In this document: in pieces, positions 1-9,124 of the stretch | How the letters are laid out: each line of letters starts with the position of its first letter | Position numbering within the stretch: the first letter of the stretch is position 1 | NCBI GenBank assembly: GCA_017521485.1 | Contig: JAFXCL010000022.1 | Span: forward strand, 1 to 57,975 | Direction: 5' to 3' | Source of the DNA: Oscillospiraceae bacterium | GTDB taxonomy: Bacteria; Bacillota; Clostridia; Oscillospirales; Oscillospiraceae | DNA: 57,975 bases | Translations under genes and position numbers: made by a program | Notes under the pieces: generated by a model | Seen by the model: the letters and a program-made list of their open reading frames with translations, nothing else | What the model was told of the DNA's origin: nothing | The model's database searches: none

Positions 1-1074
1 TATGCACTGGTTGCTTATGACCGCTTCATTAACGGCAAGAAAGCACTTTATGATTATTCCGATGTGACCTTTGAGGAAGACACCGTTGTCACCGGCAAGC
101 CTACAGCAACTCTGGGTCTGCCTGCGCAGATCACCGACGATGTAGGTAAGACCTTCAATGCTGTTATCACCCTCGATCAGTGGGACAATACCGCAGGTTA
201 TAAGCTCATTGATTTTATTCTGAATGTTCCTGAAGGACTGAGTGTTACCGGCGTGACTGCCGGCAGCCGTCTGACCGGTGGCGAGGTCAGCTACCATCTG
301 GATGAGGACGGCAAGTTGCGTGTGGTGTATTTTGATGCAAACGAACACAGTGATCTTACTGTTATTAGCAACACAGAGGGCAATTCCTTCCCCGCACAGT
401 TCTTCACCGTTACCTTCCAAGTGGATGCTGCAAATGTGGGTGAGAAGAAAAATATTGCTATCTCCGGTATGTCTGTCAAGCTTACCTCCGATTCCAGCGA
501 TGAAAACGCAATGGTAATTGTTGACACCACTACTGCTGCGGGTAATGTTGAAGTTGTAAAGGGTATCTCCTACAGTGCGATCTGTCTGTATACCGGTGAC
601 GATATCGACCTGATACCTGCCACTAAGATGGCTGTTGCTGTGTCCGTGGTTGGCATCGAGAACGCTACCAAACTGACCTACAACGACGGTACCAACCAGT
701 ATGTCTTTAAATACAGCGAAGAGATCTCAGCAAAAACCGGAATCGCCACCTATGTGGCATTGGTGGATGCATCCATCGCTATGGAACAGTTCGTGAACAA
801 ACTGAACTTCACATTTACTGAGGATGCAGCAACCAACATTAAGTTTGGTGATACCAACGGTGACGGTGTGGTAAATGCGCAGGACGCTTTGAATGCGGTG
901 GATGCATGGTTGCGTAAGGGCGATGCTCCTACCGATGATCAGATCCTCACATTGAACGTAAATGGCGATACTCGCATCAACACCTTCGATGCTTTGGGCA
1001 TCGTGGAGAAGTTTGTAGATGGCAGCGACTTCGGTGTTGTTACCAAAGCCGCAACCATCACTACCAATCAGTAA
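1..1074 (+). CDS. Secreted cohesin-like/dockerin protein, 5' end outside window
   Basis: The frame is open from base 1, so the start lies upstream; 357 residues are visible. The first ~20 residues (YALVAYDRFINGKKALYD) resemble the last helix of prenyltransferase/squalene-oxidase-type alpha-alpha barrels, which suggests that such a domain precedes the window. Visible residues ~45-185 form a beta-rich cohesin-like module (NVPEGLSVTGV, then LRVVYFDAN). Residues ~190-275 are a second, unassigned beta domain. Residues ~280-345 are a type I dockerin with two calcium loops, DTNGDGVVNAQD and NVNGDTRINTFD. A dockerin normally plugs into a cohesin on another protein, and the next gene encodes an anchored cohesin-like protein. 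The modules are clear. The ligand and the upstream domain are inference. Confidence 0.8.
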   Translation, partial: YALVAYDRFINGKKALYDYSDVTFEEDTVVTGKPTATLGLPAQITDDVGKTFNAVITLDQWDNTAGYKLIDFILNVPEGLSVTGVTAGSRLTGGEVSYHLDEDGKLRVVYFDANEHSDLTVISNTEGNSFPAQFFTVTFQVDAANVGEKKNIAISGMSVKLTSDSSDENAMVIVDTTTAAGNVEVVKGISYSAICLYTGDDIDLIPATKMAVAVSVVGIENATKLTYNDGTNQYVFKYSEEISAKTGIATYVALVDASIAMEQFVNKLNFTFTEDAATNIKFGDTNGDGVVNAQDALNAVDAWLRKGDAPTDDQILTLNVNGDTRINTFDALGIVEKFVDGSDFGVVTKAATITTNQ

Positions 1075-1110
1075 TCATTCTTTGGGTGGGAGATACACTC
1101 TCCCACCCAC

Positions 1111-1389
1111 AAGCAGAGAGGACACGAACCCCAACAGGTTTTCAGGTCGCCTGCTTTCCCCAATACTGCAGAAAATCCCTAGATAATATCGACAGATATT
1201 CTCTGCGTGATTTTCTTTGTCTTGAAAAAAGCGGGTGCCTGAAAACTGCGAAGCACCTCACAGTGCGCAATTTTTGTTCGATTTTTGGTGCGAATGACGC
1301 AGCCTTGCTAACGCAAGGCAAGGAAGACAAGGTAAAAAGCGGCAAAAAGAGCCACTGAGAGGCTATTGCGGTTCGGGTTCTCTCTGCTT
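1111..1389 (+). repeat. Structured dispersed repeat with 27-bp terminal inverted repeats, copy A
   Basis: The ends are imperfect inverted repeats (1111-1137 and 1363-1389, about 22 of 27 matching) with an inner CGAACC / GGTTCG core. The whole stretch aligns, in inverse orientation, with 30734-31010. Both copies contain the identical hairpin GCCTTGC-taac-GCAAGGC, and another small hairpin is kept by different bases (AATATC/GATATT here, AATAC/GTATT in the other copy). It ends 4 bases before the ribosome-binding site of the next gene. An open frame through it (1086-1358) is judged spurious. I see no clear target-site duplication. Confidence 0.8.
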
Positions 1390-1407
1390 ATGCAAAGGAG
1401 TGTTTCT

Positions 1408-2016
1408 ATGAAGCAGTTTATTAAAAAAAGATGGCCATGGATTGTCGGTGCCTGTGTCTTGATAGCAGCTGTTGTATTGTTGCTGGTACGGTGCAGTAGT
1501 GATCCTGTTTCGGGCGAGCCAACCTTGATTGTGGAAACACCTCAAAAACTTTCTGCATCTCAAACGAGCGAGTTTTCTTTGGATGTAACAATTTCTGATT
1601 TAGGAGATACACGTTATCCTGCAATGAGTATGAGCATCGCCTTCGATTCTTCCAGACTGGAATTTCTTGGTGTGGAAGAAGGCAATATCTTTATTCTAAG
1701 CGATGAAAACAGCACAGGGCAAAAGCTCCCAGACTGGAACTGTAATGTGCAAAACAGTAATGATACCGGTTCAATCAACATTATGTATTTGGATATGACC
1801 GGCGGTAAAAATGCATTTACCAAGGAATTGCTGGCAGACGACTACAATGTGGTGCTTCGCTTAAAATTCCGACTTCGGGGCAGTGTCCGTCCCGGTGATG
1901 TTCTTGATTTAATTTTGGAAGATGCGGTATTCGCTGCTTCTGACGAACCCAAAAGTCTTGCCATGACGACAGATACCTTGAAAGTGAAAAATGGCAGGCT
2001 TGTGATTGGAGAATAA
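1408..2016 (+). CDS. Membrane-anchored cohesin-like domain protein
   Basis: The protein has 202 residues. A basic N-terminus (KKRWPW) is followed by one membrane helix (residues ~10-28); the Cys after it follows Arg, so this is not a convincing lipobox. The rest would lie outside the cell. It forms one beta-sandwich with cohesin-type strands: TLIVETPQ, FSLDVTISDLG, MSIAFDSSRLEFLGVEEG and LRLKFRLRG. The start was chosen for AAAGGAG at 1394-1400; an upstream in-frame start would lie inside the repeat. It sits between a dockerin protein and a DUF4430 lipoprotein, so a surface receptor role is likely. The cohesin fold is assigned by pattern, and the partner is not demonstrated. Confidence 0.7.
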   Translation: MKQFIKKRWPWIVGACVLIAAVVLLLVRCSSDPVSGEPTLIVETPQKLSASQTSEFSLDVTISDLGDTRYPAMSMSIAFDSSRLEFLGVEEGNIFILSDENSTGQKLPDWNCNVQNSNDTGSINIMYLDMTGGKNAFTKELLADDYNVVLRLKFRLRGSVRPGDVLDLILEDAVFAASDEPKSLAMTTDTLKVKNGRLVIGE

Positions 2017-3131
2017 TGATGAAGAAAATACTGAGCCTTTTATTGGCTTTGACTATAATGCTTTCTCTTTGTGCCTGCCAAGGGAATTTCGGCAGCGTGG
2101 ATCTGAAGGATTCCATTGCTATTCCCGATGATGGCATTATCAAAGAGAGTGTCATAAAGCAAATTAAAAACGAGAATGCCATCGGTGTCTTTGCCGGAAA
2201 ATCTGGTGACTTTAAGTATGAATGGACTATCTTTGGCAGCGATATCGAAGACACTAAGGAAATTAACCTGCAGGCACAAATCAGTAAGACAGCAGACGGT
2301 GCTGTTGCGGTGGTACTGGCACAGACGGATGCTTTTGGTTTTTCCGGATTGCTGTCCATCCATTTGGAAGAAAAATGGGAAGAGGACAGTGCAACCGCTT
2401 ATCAAAACGACCAGCCGGTAGCATCAGTTTCTTTGACTGGCAGCAAAGACAATACGATTTTGAATTGCATCTTGGACGGAACACTGCAGGAGTTTACCAT
2501 CAAAGCCGATGTACTTCCAGAGGAAGAAGAGACTACCGAAGACATAGATCCTCCTACGGAAGAGACTACAATTCCTACAACTGGCAATGATGACTACCTG
2601 TCCAGACCGGGCAGCAACGATGATAAGGTTTATACGGATGGTAAGGATAAATACCTCACTGATCCTATCCCGGAAGGCAAACCCCAGCCTGTGGAGCCGG
2701 AAGATCAGGATGTGGATAAAGCTAAAACCTATACCTGTACATTCTCCATCGAGTGCTCTACCATCCTAAACAACTTGGATCAGTTGGATCCTGAGAAACT
2801 GGAAATGGTTCCCTCCGGTGGCGTGATTCTGAAAAAGACCACTGTTACTTTCTACGAGGGTGAATCTGTGTTTGATGTTCTTCAGCGTCTGTGCAAAGAG
2901 AAGGGTATCCATATAGAATCTTCCTGGACACCAATTTACAACAGTGCCTACATTGAAGGTATCCACAATCTATATGAATTTGACTGTGGCGAGTTATCCG
3001 GGTGGATGTACAGGGTCAATGGCTGGTATCCCAACTACGGCTGTTCCCGTTATCAGCTCAAGGATGGCGATGTGGTGGAATGGCGGTACACCTGTGATCT
3101 GGGCCACGATGTGGGTAGAGGTATGAGTTAA
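2016..3131 (+). CDS. DUF4430 lipoprotein, cobalamin-binder-like C-terminal domain
   Basis: The protein has 371 residues. The signal peptide ends in a lipobox (LCAC, Cys21), so it is probably a lipoprotein on the outer face of the membrane. Residues ~30-165 form an unassigned beta-rich domain. Residues ~170-250 are a low-complexity Glu/Thr/Pro/Asp linker. Residues ~275-365 match DUF4430: a VTFYEGESVFDVLQRLCKEK segment, then GELSGWMYRVNGWYPNYGC and LKDGDVVEWRYTCDLG. DUF4430 is the fold of the C-terminal domain of intrinsic factor and transcobalamin. Its ATG overlaps the previous stop by one base, and ecfT follows directly. It is probably the substrate-binding lipoprotein for the ECF importer; a corrinoid ligand is only inference. 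Confidence 0.8.
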   Translation: MMKKILSLLLALTIMLSLCACQGNFGSVDLKDSIAIPDDGIIKESVIKQIKNENAIGVFAGKSGDFKYEWTIFGSDIEDTKEINLQAQISKTADGAVAVVLAQTDAFGFSGLLSIHLEEKWEEDSATAYQNDQPVASVSLTGSKDNTILNCILDGTLQEFTIKADVLPEEEETTEDIDPPTEETTIPTTGNDDYLSRPGSNDDKVYTDGKDKYLTDPIPEGKPQPVEPEDQDVDKAKTYTCTFSIECSTILNNLDQLDPEKLEMVPSGGVILKKTTVTFYEGESVFDVLQRLCKEKGIHIESSWTPIYNSAYIEGIHNLYEFDCGELSGWMYRVNGWYPNYGCSRYQLKDGDVVEWRYTCDLGHDVGRGMS

Positions 3132-4025
3132 ATGGGCAGAGACGGCTTTCAAAAATATCACCCACTGGTAAATTTCTTGTATTTTGCCTTGGTGATCGGT
3201 TTTTCCATGGCGCTGAATCATCCTTTGGCGCAAGGAATCTCTCTGGTCTGCGCAGCTGCTTATGCTGTGCAGGCCGAGGGAAAGAAAGCGGTGTTGTTTA
3301 CCCTGAAATGGTGTCTGCCCATTATGCTACTGACGGCTTTTATGAATCCTGCTTTCAGCCATGAAGGCATCACCATTCTCATGTATTTCCCTACAGGAAA
3401 CCCGCTGACTCTGGAGAGCATCCTCTATGGTCTGTCTGCCGGTGTGATGATCGCCACCGTGATGCTGTGGTTTTTGAATTTCAATCGAGTCATCACTTCC
3501 GATAAGTTCATCTATCTCTTTGGCCGCATCATCCCGGCCATGTCCCTAGTGCTGAGCATGACGCTGCGGTTTATCCCAAAGTTTAAGGCGCAGATGGATT
3601 CGGTGGTGGATGCTCAGCGGAGCATCGGCAGAGATATTTCGCAGGGATCTCTTTGGCACCGAACGAAGATCGCCATTACCGTGCTGTCCATCATGGTCAC
3701 ATGGGCGTTGGAAAACGCCATCGAAACTGCCGACAGTATGAAAAGCCGGGGATACGGCCTGAAAGGACGCACGGCATTCTCTATTTACCGCTTCGATGAC
3801 CGGGATAAGATGGCGATGCTCTACTTAGGGTTCTGTGGATTCTACTTGCTTGCAGGCGTGATCGTTTCTGCCTTTGGATTCCGGTATTTCCCCAGCATTC
3901 GCTATATCGGTCTAAATACCGTGACCCTTTCTTTTCAGTTTGTTTACTTGATTCTGTGTTTGATGCCCGTGGTGCTGAACGCGGCAGAGGAGAGAAAATG
4001 GAAAGCTATTCATTCAAAAATGTAG
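3132..4025 (+). CDS. ecfT: ECF transporter transmembrane subunit EcfT (CbiQ family)
   Basis: This 297-residue polytopic membrane protein is the coupling subunit of energy-coupling-factor importers. Hydrophobic segments run along its length (residues ~15-75, 95-120, 130-155, 230-285). The cytosolic coupling helix carries the family motif as ADSMKSRGYG (residues ~199-208), following MDSVVDAQRSIG. It starts directly after the DUF4430 gene. Its end overlaps the ATPase/S fusion gene by 28 bases, so the two are probably translationally coupled. The family assignment is firm; the substrate is not determined by this subunit. Confidence 0.9.
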   Translation: MGRDGFQKYHPLVNFLYFALVIGFSMALNHPLAQGISLVCAAAYAVQAEGKKAVLFTLKWCLPIMLLTAFMNPAFSHEGITILMYFPTGNPLTLESILYGLSAGVMIATVMLWFLNFNRVITSDKFIYLFGRIIPAMSLVLSMTLRFIPKFKAQMDSVVDAQRSIGRDISQGSLWHRTKIAITVLSIMVTWALENAIETADSMKSRGYGLKGRTAFSIYRFDDRDKMAMLYLGFCGFYLLAGVIVSAFGFRYFPSIRYIGLNTVTLSFQFVYLILCLMPVVLNAAEERKWKAIHSKM

Positions 4026-6640
4026 ATTTTACATACCCGGAGGGCGAGAAGAAGGCCCTCCGGAATATATCCTTTACGGTTCAGCAAGGCGAGTTTGTGA
4101 TCCTCTGCGGCCCATCCGGCTGCGGTAAATCCACCCTTTTGCGACATTTGAAATCCTGTTTAACGCCCCACGGCCTGTTCTCCGGTGAGATTCGGTATCG
4201 AGGCACACTGCTGTCAGAACTTTCCCAACGGGAGCAGGCACAGCAAATCGGCTATGTCCTCCAATCCCCGGAAAATCAGGTGGTCACCGACAAAGTGTGG
4301 CACGAACTGGCATTTGGTCTGGAGAGTTTAGGCTACGATACCCCCACCATTCGCCGCCGGGTTGCGGAAATTGCCGCATTCTTCGGTATTGAGAATTGGT
4401 TTTATAAGAATGTCACGGAGCTGTCCGGTGGTCAGAAGCAGCTTCTGAGCCTTGCTTCGGTTATGGCGATGCAGCCGGGTGTGCTGGTGCTGGATGAACC
4501 TACCGCACAGCTCGACCCCATTGCCGCCGCCGACTTCCTATCTCTGCTGGGTAAGATCAACCGGGAACTGGGTACCACCATCATTCTGACAGAGCATCGG
4601 TTAGAGGAAGCATTTCCCTTTGCTACACGAGTTATCGTGATGGATGCAGGTGCAATTATCTGTGATGACAAGCCGGAGAATGTAGGCTTGCAGTTAAAGG
4701 ACAAAGGCAGCGGCATGTTCCTGGCTATGCCCACCGCTATGAGGGTGTGGGCAGCGGTAGAAACGAATCTGGATTGCCCACAGACCATACGAGACGGCAG
4801 TAATTTCCTTTCTCAGCGAGTAGAGGAACAAGCACTCCTGCCTCTAGCAGAAAAAGATCCTCCGGTGTACCCAGAGGATGTGACTTTAGAATGTGATGAC
4901 CTTTGGTTTCGCTATGAGAAGGACTCCCCAGATGTAGTGAAAGGCTTTTCTTTGAAGCTTCAAAAGGGTGAGTTCTATGCCATCCTGGGTGGCAACGGTG
5001 CGGGCAAATCCACCACACTCAAAGTAATCTCCGGTCTTCGATCTGCCTATCGTGGCGATGTTCGTTTACAAGGCAAGCTGGGACACCTCCCACAAAATCC
5101 CCAAACCCTATTCGTAAAACGCACTGTCCGGGAGGATTTGTACAAAGTGTTCCGTGGAGAGAAGATTCCCAAAGAAAAACAGGATGCAGAGGTTGCCCGA
5201 ATTGTAGAACTTTGTGGTCTGCGGGAATTCTTGGATCGCCATCCCTATGACATTTCCGGTGGTGAACAGCAGCGCACCGCCTTGGCAAAGGTGCTTTTGA
5301 CACAGCCGGATATTCTATTACTGGATGAGCCTACAAAGGGTTTTGATGCTGAATTCAAGGTAACCTTTGCGTTGATCCTCCGTAGATTGGTCGCCCAGGG
5401 AGTAACCATTCTGATGGTCAGCCACGATGTGCCGTTCTGCGCTGAATATGCCCACAAGTGTGGCCTGTTTTTTGATGGCAGCATTGTGGCAGAGGGTACA
5501 CCCCGTGAGTTTTTCTCCGGCAACAGCTTCTACACCACACCGGCCAACCGGATGGCACGGCACTTGATTCCAAAGGCGGTAACGGTTGCTGATATTGTCG
5601 GCTGCTGCGGCGGTGAGTTGCCCTCTGAGCCAGAGGTCCCGGAAACGACTGTCTTGCCCGAACCCAAGGAAACGGCGATAAATTTCAAGCCAAAGCCGCT
5701 GCCCCTATGGCGAAAGATCCTTGCCGGGGTATCCCTGGCGATTTCGATATTGGTGTTCTTCTATGCCACCAGTATCACAGATCTTTCGTCACTTATCAAT
5801 ATGGACGGCATCAGCGCCAGCGGTGAACAGCAGCTTTCGCTGTACTTGGTACTGATCGCTGCACTGGGTGTGTTTATTGCCGCCATTGGCCGCAGAAGCG
5901 CACCGTCTGCCATGCTGCAGATTCCCGCTAAGCAACGAAAGCTGAGTAAACGCACCCTTGTTGCGGCAGTGTTGATCGTGCTTTGTATCCCGCTGACCAT
6001 TTTTGCGGGTGTGATGTACCTGGGCAATCAGCATTACAATGTGACTGCAATGCTGGTGCTGATTGAGTGTATGGTGCCGTTCTTCCTGGTGTTTGAAAGC
6101 CGAAAACCCAAGGCAAGAGAACTGGTGACCATCGCCGTTCTATGCGCTATTGGTATCGCGGGACGGTCTGCATTCTTTATGCTGCCCCAGTTCAAGCCGG
6201 TGCTGGCACTGGTCATCATCTCCGGTGTGGCCTTCGGCGGTGAGACCGGTTTCCTTGTAGGCGCTGTGACCATGATGGTGTCCAATGTGCTGTTCTCCCA
6301 AGGCCCCTGGATGCCCTGGCAGATGTTCAGCATGGGTATCATCGGATTTCTGGCAGGCGTGTTGTTCCGCAAGGGTCTGCTACGCCGCAGCCGAGGCAGC
6401 CTTGCCACCTTTGGCGCATTTGCAGCAGTGATCATCTACGGCGGCATTATGAACCCAGCCGCAGCGCTGATGTACAATTCCCAAACCATCAACTGGGAAA
6501 TGCTGAAGGCCTACTATGTGTCCGGCCTTCCCATGGACCTGATCCACGCCGCCGCAACGGTTATCTTCATTCTCATCGCCGCAGAACCCATGCTGGAAAA
6601 GCTGGACCGCATCAAAGTCAAGTACGGGTTGGTAGAATAG
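3998..6640 (+). CDS. ECF importer fusion: two ATPase domains plus S component
   Basis: This 880-residue protein joins parts that are usually separate. ATPase domain 1 has Walker A GPSGCGKST (~37), signature LSGGQKQ and Walker B VLVLDEPT. ATPase domain 2 has Walker A GGNGAGKST (~330), signature ISGGEQQ and Walker B ILLLDEPT. From ~575 to the end there are about eight membrane segments resembling an S component (IAGRSAFFMLPQFKPV, GGETGFLVGAVTMMVSN). The start is ATG with an upstream GAGGAGA, 28 bases inside ecfT; a longer frame from 3956 lacks a ribosome-binding site. With EcfT this gives a complete importer from two genes. The S domain sets the substrate, which I cannot name. Confidence 0.9.
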   Translation: MESYSFKNVDFTYPEGEKKALRNISFTVQQGEFVILCGPSGCGKSTLLRHLKSCLTPHGLFSGEIRYRGTLLSELSQREQAQQIGYVLQSPENQVVTDKVWHELAFGLESLGYDTPTIRRRVAEIAAFFGIENWFYKNVTELSGGQKQLLSLASVMAMQPGVLVLDEPTAQLDPIAAADFLSLLGKINRELGTTIILTEHRLEEAFPFATRVIVMDAGAIICDDKPENVGLQLKDKGSGMFLAMPTAMRVWAAVETNLDCPQTIRDGSNFLSQRVEEQALLPLAEKDPPVYPEDVTLECDDLWFRYEKDSPDVVKGFSLKLQKGEFYAILGGNGAGKSTTLKVISGLRSAYRGDVRLQGKLGHLPQNPQTLFVKRTVREDLYKVFRGEKIPKEKQDAEVARIVELCGLREFLDRHPYDISGGEQQRTALAKVLLTQPDILLLDEPTKGFDAEFKVTFALILRRLVAQGVTILMVSHDVPFCAEYAHKCGLFFDGSIVAEGTPREFFSGNSFYTTPANRMARHLIPKAVTVADIVGCCGGELPSEPEVPETTVLPEPKETAINFKPKPLPLWRKILAGVSLAISILVFFYATSITDLSSLINMDGISASGEQQLSLYLVLIAALGVFIAAIGRRSAPSAMLQIPAKQRKLSKRTLVAAVLIVLCIPLTIFAGVMYLGNQHYNVTAMLVLIECMVPFFLVFESRKPKARELVTIAVLCAIGIAGRSAFFMLPQFKPVLALVIISGVAFGGETGFLVGAVTMMVSNVLFSQGPWMPWQMFSMGIIGFLAGVLFRKGLLRRSRGSLATFGAFAAVIIYGGIMNPAAALMYNSQTINWEMLKAYYVSGLPMDLIHAAATVIFILIAAEPMLEKLDRIKVKYGLVE

Positions 6641-6689
6641 TGCCATATCCAGTCAACCTTTATGTTCACTTGATTCTTGTCGAAATTTG

Positions 6690-6718
6690 TTGAAATATCT
6701 TAATGAAAAAGATATAAT
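6690..6718 (+). promoter_or_regulatory. Sigma-A promoter of the AT-rich accessory gene
   Basis: TTGAAA, 17-base spacer, TATAAT. It lies 36 bases upstream of the next start codon. The intergenic region before it shows no clear terminator for the ECF operon. Confidence 0.75.
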
Positions 6719-6754
6719 GAAACAAAATGAGAAAAAGAACTGGAGGATATAAAG

Positions 6755-8938
6755 ATGAGTAGTTTTTCTGCTATTGCTTGCTATTCTGCACTGAGCGTAT
6801 GCTCGAAAGAAGATGTAATTGCCGCATATGCACGCATGGTTGCTTCAATTGTACAAGAAAAGCGGTATGACAAATGTGACCCCAATGTCTTATGTGCTGA
6901 TTTTGAAGCGATGTATGGATTCCCTGTGCCGTATCATCCAATGAAAACAATAATGGAATACTGTGCCCATTTGAAGTTTTTTACATATAACGCAAAAGCA
7001 CGTGCCTTTTTCCCTATCTATGACAACATCGATAAGGAAGATTTCATCAATGTTGTCAAGCAGAAGGACGTTGAATATAAGAAATTACTGGATAGTTTCA
7101 GCGCATTCTTAGTAGAGCAACATAGTATGCATTGCGCCAAAGAAGACCTGGACGAAAGAATACGCGCATTTATTGAAAGATATGGTATAAAGTCAAAAAC
7201 TGATCGTAACTTGATCCACAAAGTTAAAGATGATTATTTCTTCGCTGAATTTTTGGTTTTTTGCGAGGAAAACGGTAATGTTGAAGTCTTAGATTATTTG
7301 GATGACTACACTATTGGTATAGCACTTTCTGAGGTATTTGCATATAGCGAATACCCCGAAAGCTATAAATCAAAAAATGCTAAAGTGTATTTGGATGCAG
7401 GCTTGTTGTTTAAGTTGTTTGGTATTGATAGTTCTAATCATACTGATAACTATATTGAATACATCAAAAACATGCAACGGCTGGGAATCCAGGTGCTGGT
7501 TTTTGAACATACTATTCTTGAGACGATTGGGGTTATTGAGAACTCAAAACAATGGATTGGTAATCCCGACTACGATGCAACATTAGCTTCCGAAACTACA
7601 TATTATTTTGTTACAAACAATTGGACAGTTGAGCAAATAGACGAACTTTCTGTATCTATACGCACACGGTTATGGGAGGATTTCAATATCCAAACCGATA
7701 ATATGCCGTACCCAGCAGCTGAAGATATTCATACTCCGTATGAGGCAAGTATTAGGGATATGATTGTTCAGATTTACAAAGAAAACGATCCAAACATTGA
7801 CACTGAAGAAAAGTCTCGTACAATTGATCAAGATGCGCGCTCCATATTTTACACTTATTATAAAAATAACAATATGGTGGCTTGTCATGTTGACGATGTG
7901 CAAAATATTTTTATTACAACAAATCGTTCTCTTGCAAAGGTGGGTTATCGATTATCTCGCAATATAGCGCAATCAAAAGATGTTTTTATTCCTGGGGTAA
8001 TGAACGATATAAAGTGGGGCACTCTTGTTTGGTTCAATAGCCCAGCACAAATATCTTCAATCAATCGTCCAAGGCTAATGTCAGCTGCATATGCAGCATT
8101 TCGCCCAAATGATGAATTGGTGAAAAAACTTAATAACAAACTTATCCAAATGGAAGCAGCTGGAAAAATTACACCTGAACAGTGTTATTTGTTGAAAGTT
8201 AATCCTATTGCGCAAAAACTTCTCGCTCAAAAAACGATGAATGATCCAGATCGGTTTGTAGATGCCACACCTTTGGAAATCTTGAAAGAGTTAAGTAAAG
8301 AAGCATATGCACAAGGTAGTGCTTCTAGGCAAGCAGAGGTAGATAAGCTATCTGAGGAAAACGAAGTATACAAAAAGCGTCTTGCTATTGAAAAGCAGAA
8401 GGGAATTATTTCAAAACTTGAACAGCAACATACGATAGAAAACGCTAAAATTGCACCCATCAAGGACCGCGTTAGAGTTATTAAAAAGGAACTCGCTGAG
8501 TTGGATATAGTCAAAACAGACATTGATGGTGTTGTAAATAGAAATCTATTTATCTTAAAAACGGCTATTATCATAACGGCAATTATTATCGTAGGTTTTT
8601 CCTTTTATGTTGCTATAAAACATTCATTAATAGTTGGCATAATTATGACTGTATGGCCAATTCCTGCCTGGTTTATTACATTTCTTTTCGGAAAAAAGAT
8701 TACATATGATATGATAAAAGAAATTATTGAAAAACGAACTCGCGAAAAACAAGGATTTATACGGCGGTATTCCGAAAGTCATGTTAAGACGCTAAAGAAT
8801 GAACTGGATAATCTCACCAACGAACTTAACGATATTGAAGATACAATTTCAAATCTTTCTATGCAAATTGAGCAAGAAAAAGCAACACTAAATGCATTGG
8901 GCGTTGATGCTTCATTGCTTGAAGGATCAACTAAGTAA
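6755..8938 (+). CDS. PIN-like nuclease domain protein with coiled coil and membrane helices
   Basis: I do not recognise a named family for this 727-residue protein. Residues ~208-400 look PIN-like: KVYLDAGLLFKLFG (Asp214), VLVFEHTILETIG (Glu251/Glu256), TIDQDARSIF (Asp358/Asp360) and NIFITTNRSLAKVG (Asn390 where Asp is common). The N-terminal ~200 residues are helical and unassigned. Residues ~520-590 and ~660-715 are charged coiled coils flanking two membrane helices (~600-621, ~625-645). The start has TGGAGGA upstream. Codon use is much more AT-rich than in neighbours, and a repeat cassette follows, which suggests horizontal transfer. An RNA-cleaving defence or stress protein at the membrane is plausible but not shown. 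Confidence 0.6.
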   Translation: MSSFSAIACYSALSVCSKEDVIAAYARMVASIVQEKRYDKCDPNVLCADFEAMYGFPVPYHPMKTIMEYCAHLKFFTYNAKARAFFPIYDNIDKEDFINVVKQKDVEYKKLLDSFSAFLVEQHSMHCAKEDLDERIRAFIERYGIKSKTDRNLIHKVKDDYFFAEFLVFCEENGNVEVLDYLDDYTIGIALSEVFAYSEYPESYKSKNAKVYLDAGLLFKLFGIDSSNHTDNYIEYIKNMQRLGIQVLVFEHTILETIGVIENSKQWIGNPDYDATLASETTYYFVTNNWTVEQIDELSVSIRTRLWEDFNIQTDNMPYPAAEDIHTPYEASIRDMIVQIYKENDPNIDTEEKSRTIDQDARSIFYTYYKNNNMVACHVDDVQNIFITTNRSLAKVGYRLSRNIAQSKDVFIPGVMNDIKWGTLVWFNSPAQISSINRPRLMSAAYAAFRPNDELVKKLNNKLIQMEAAGKITPEQCYLLKVNPIAQKLLAQKTMNDPDRFVDATPLEILKELSKEAYAQGSASRQAEVDKLSEENEVYKKRLAIEKQKGIISKLEQQHTIENAKIAPIKDRVRVIKKELAELDIVKTDIDGVVNRNLFILKTAIIITAIIIVGFSFYVAIKHSLIVGIIMTVWPIPAWFITFLFGKKITYDMIKEIIEKRTREKQGFIRRYSESHVKTLKNELDNLTNELNDIEDTISNLSMQIEQEKATLNALGVDASLLEGSTK

Positions 8939-9124
8939 ATCTACCATCGAATTTGGTTAATTTGTACCTGCTATGTGGCGATATTTTCCCTTATTTTTTC
9001 CCTTACGGGGATAGCAAATGATGGTTAAAGGCGGTTGAAAATGGTAGATGAATGTTCGGAATTGGCTGGTGTTTGCTTATAAACAGTAAACTTTGGTTAA
9101 AGAAAGTAATTATCCAGCCAAATT

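Noticed and set aside
1086..1358. Open frame of 90 codons upstream of the anchored cohesin-like gene
   Set aside because: It lies almost wholly in the structured repeat, has no good ribosome-binding site, and the homologous copy B does not conserve the frame.
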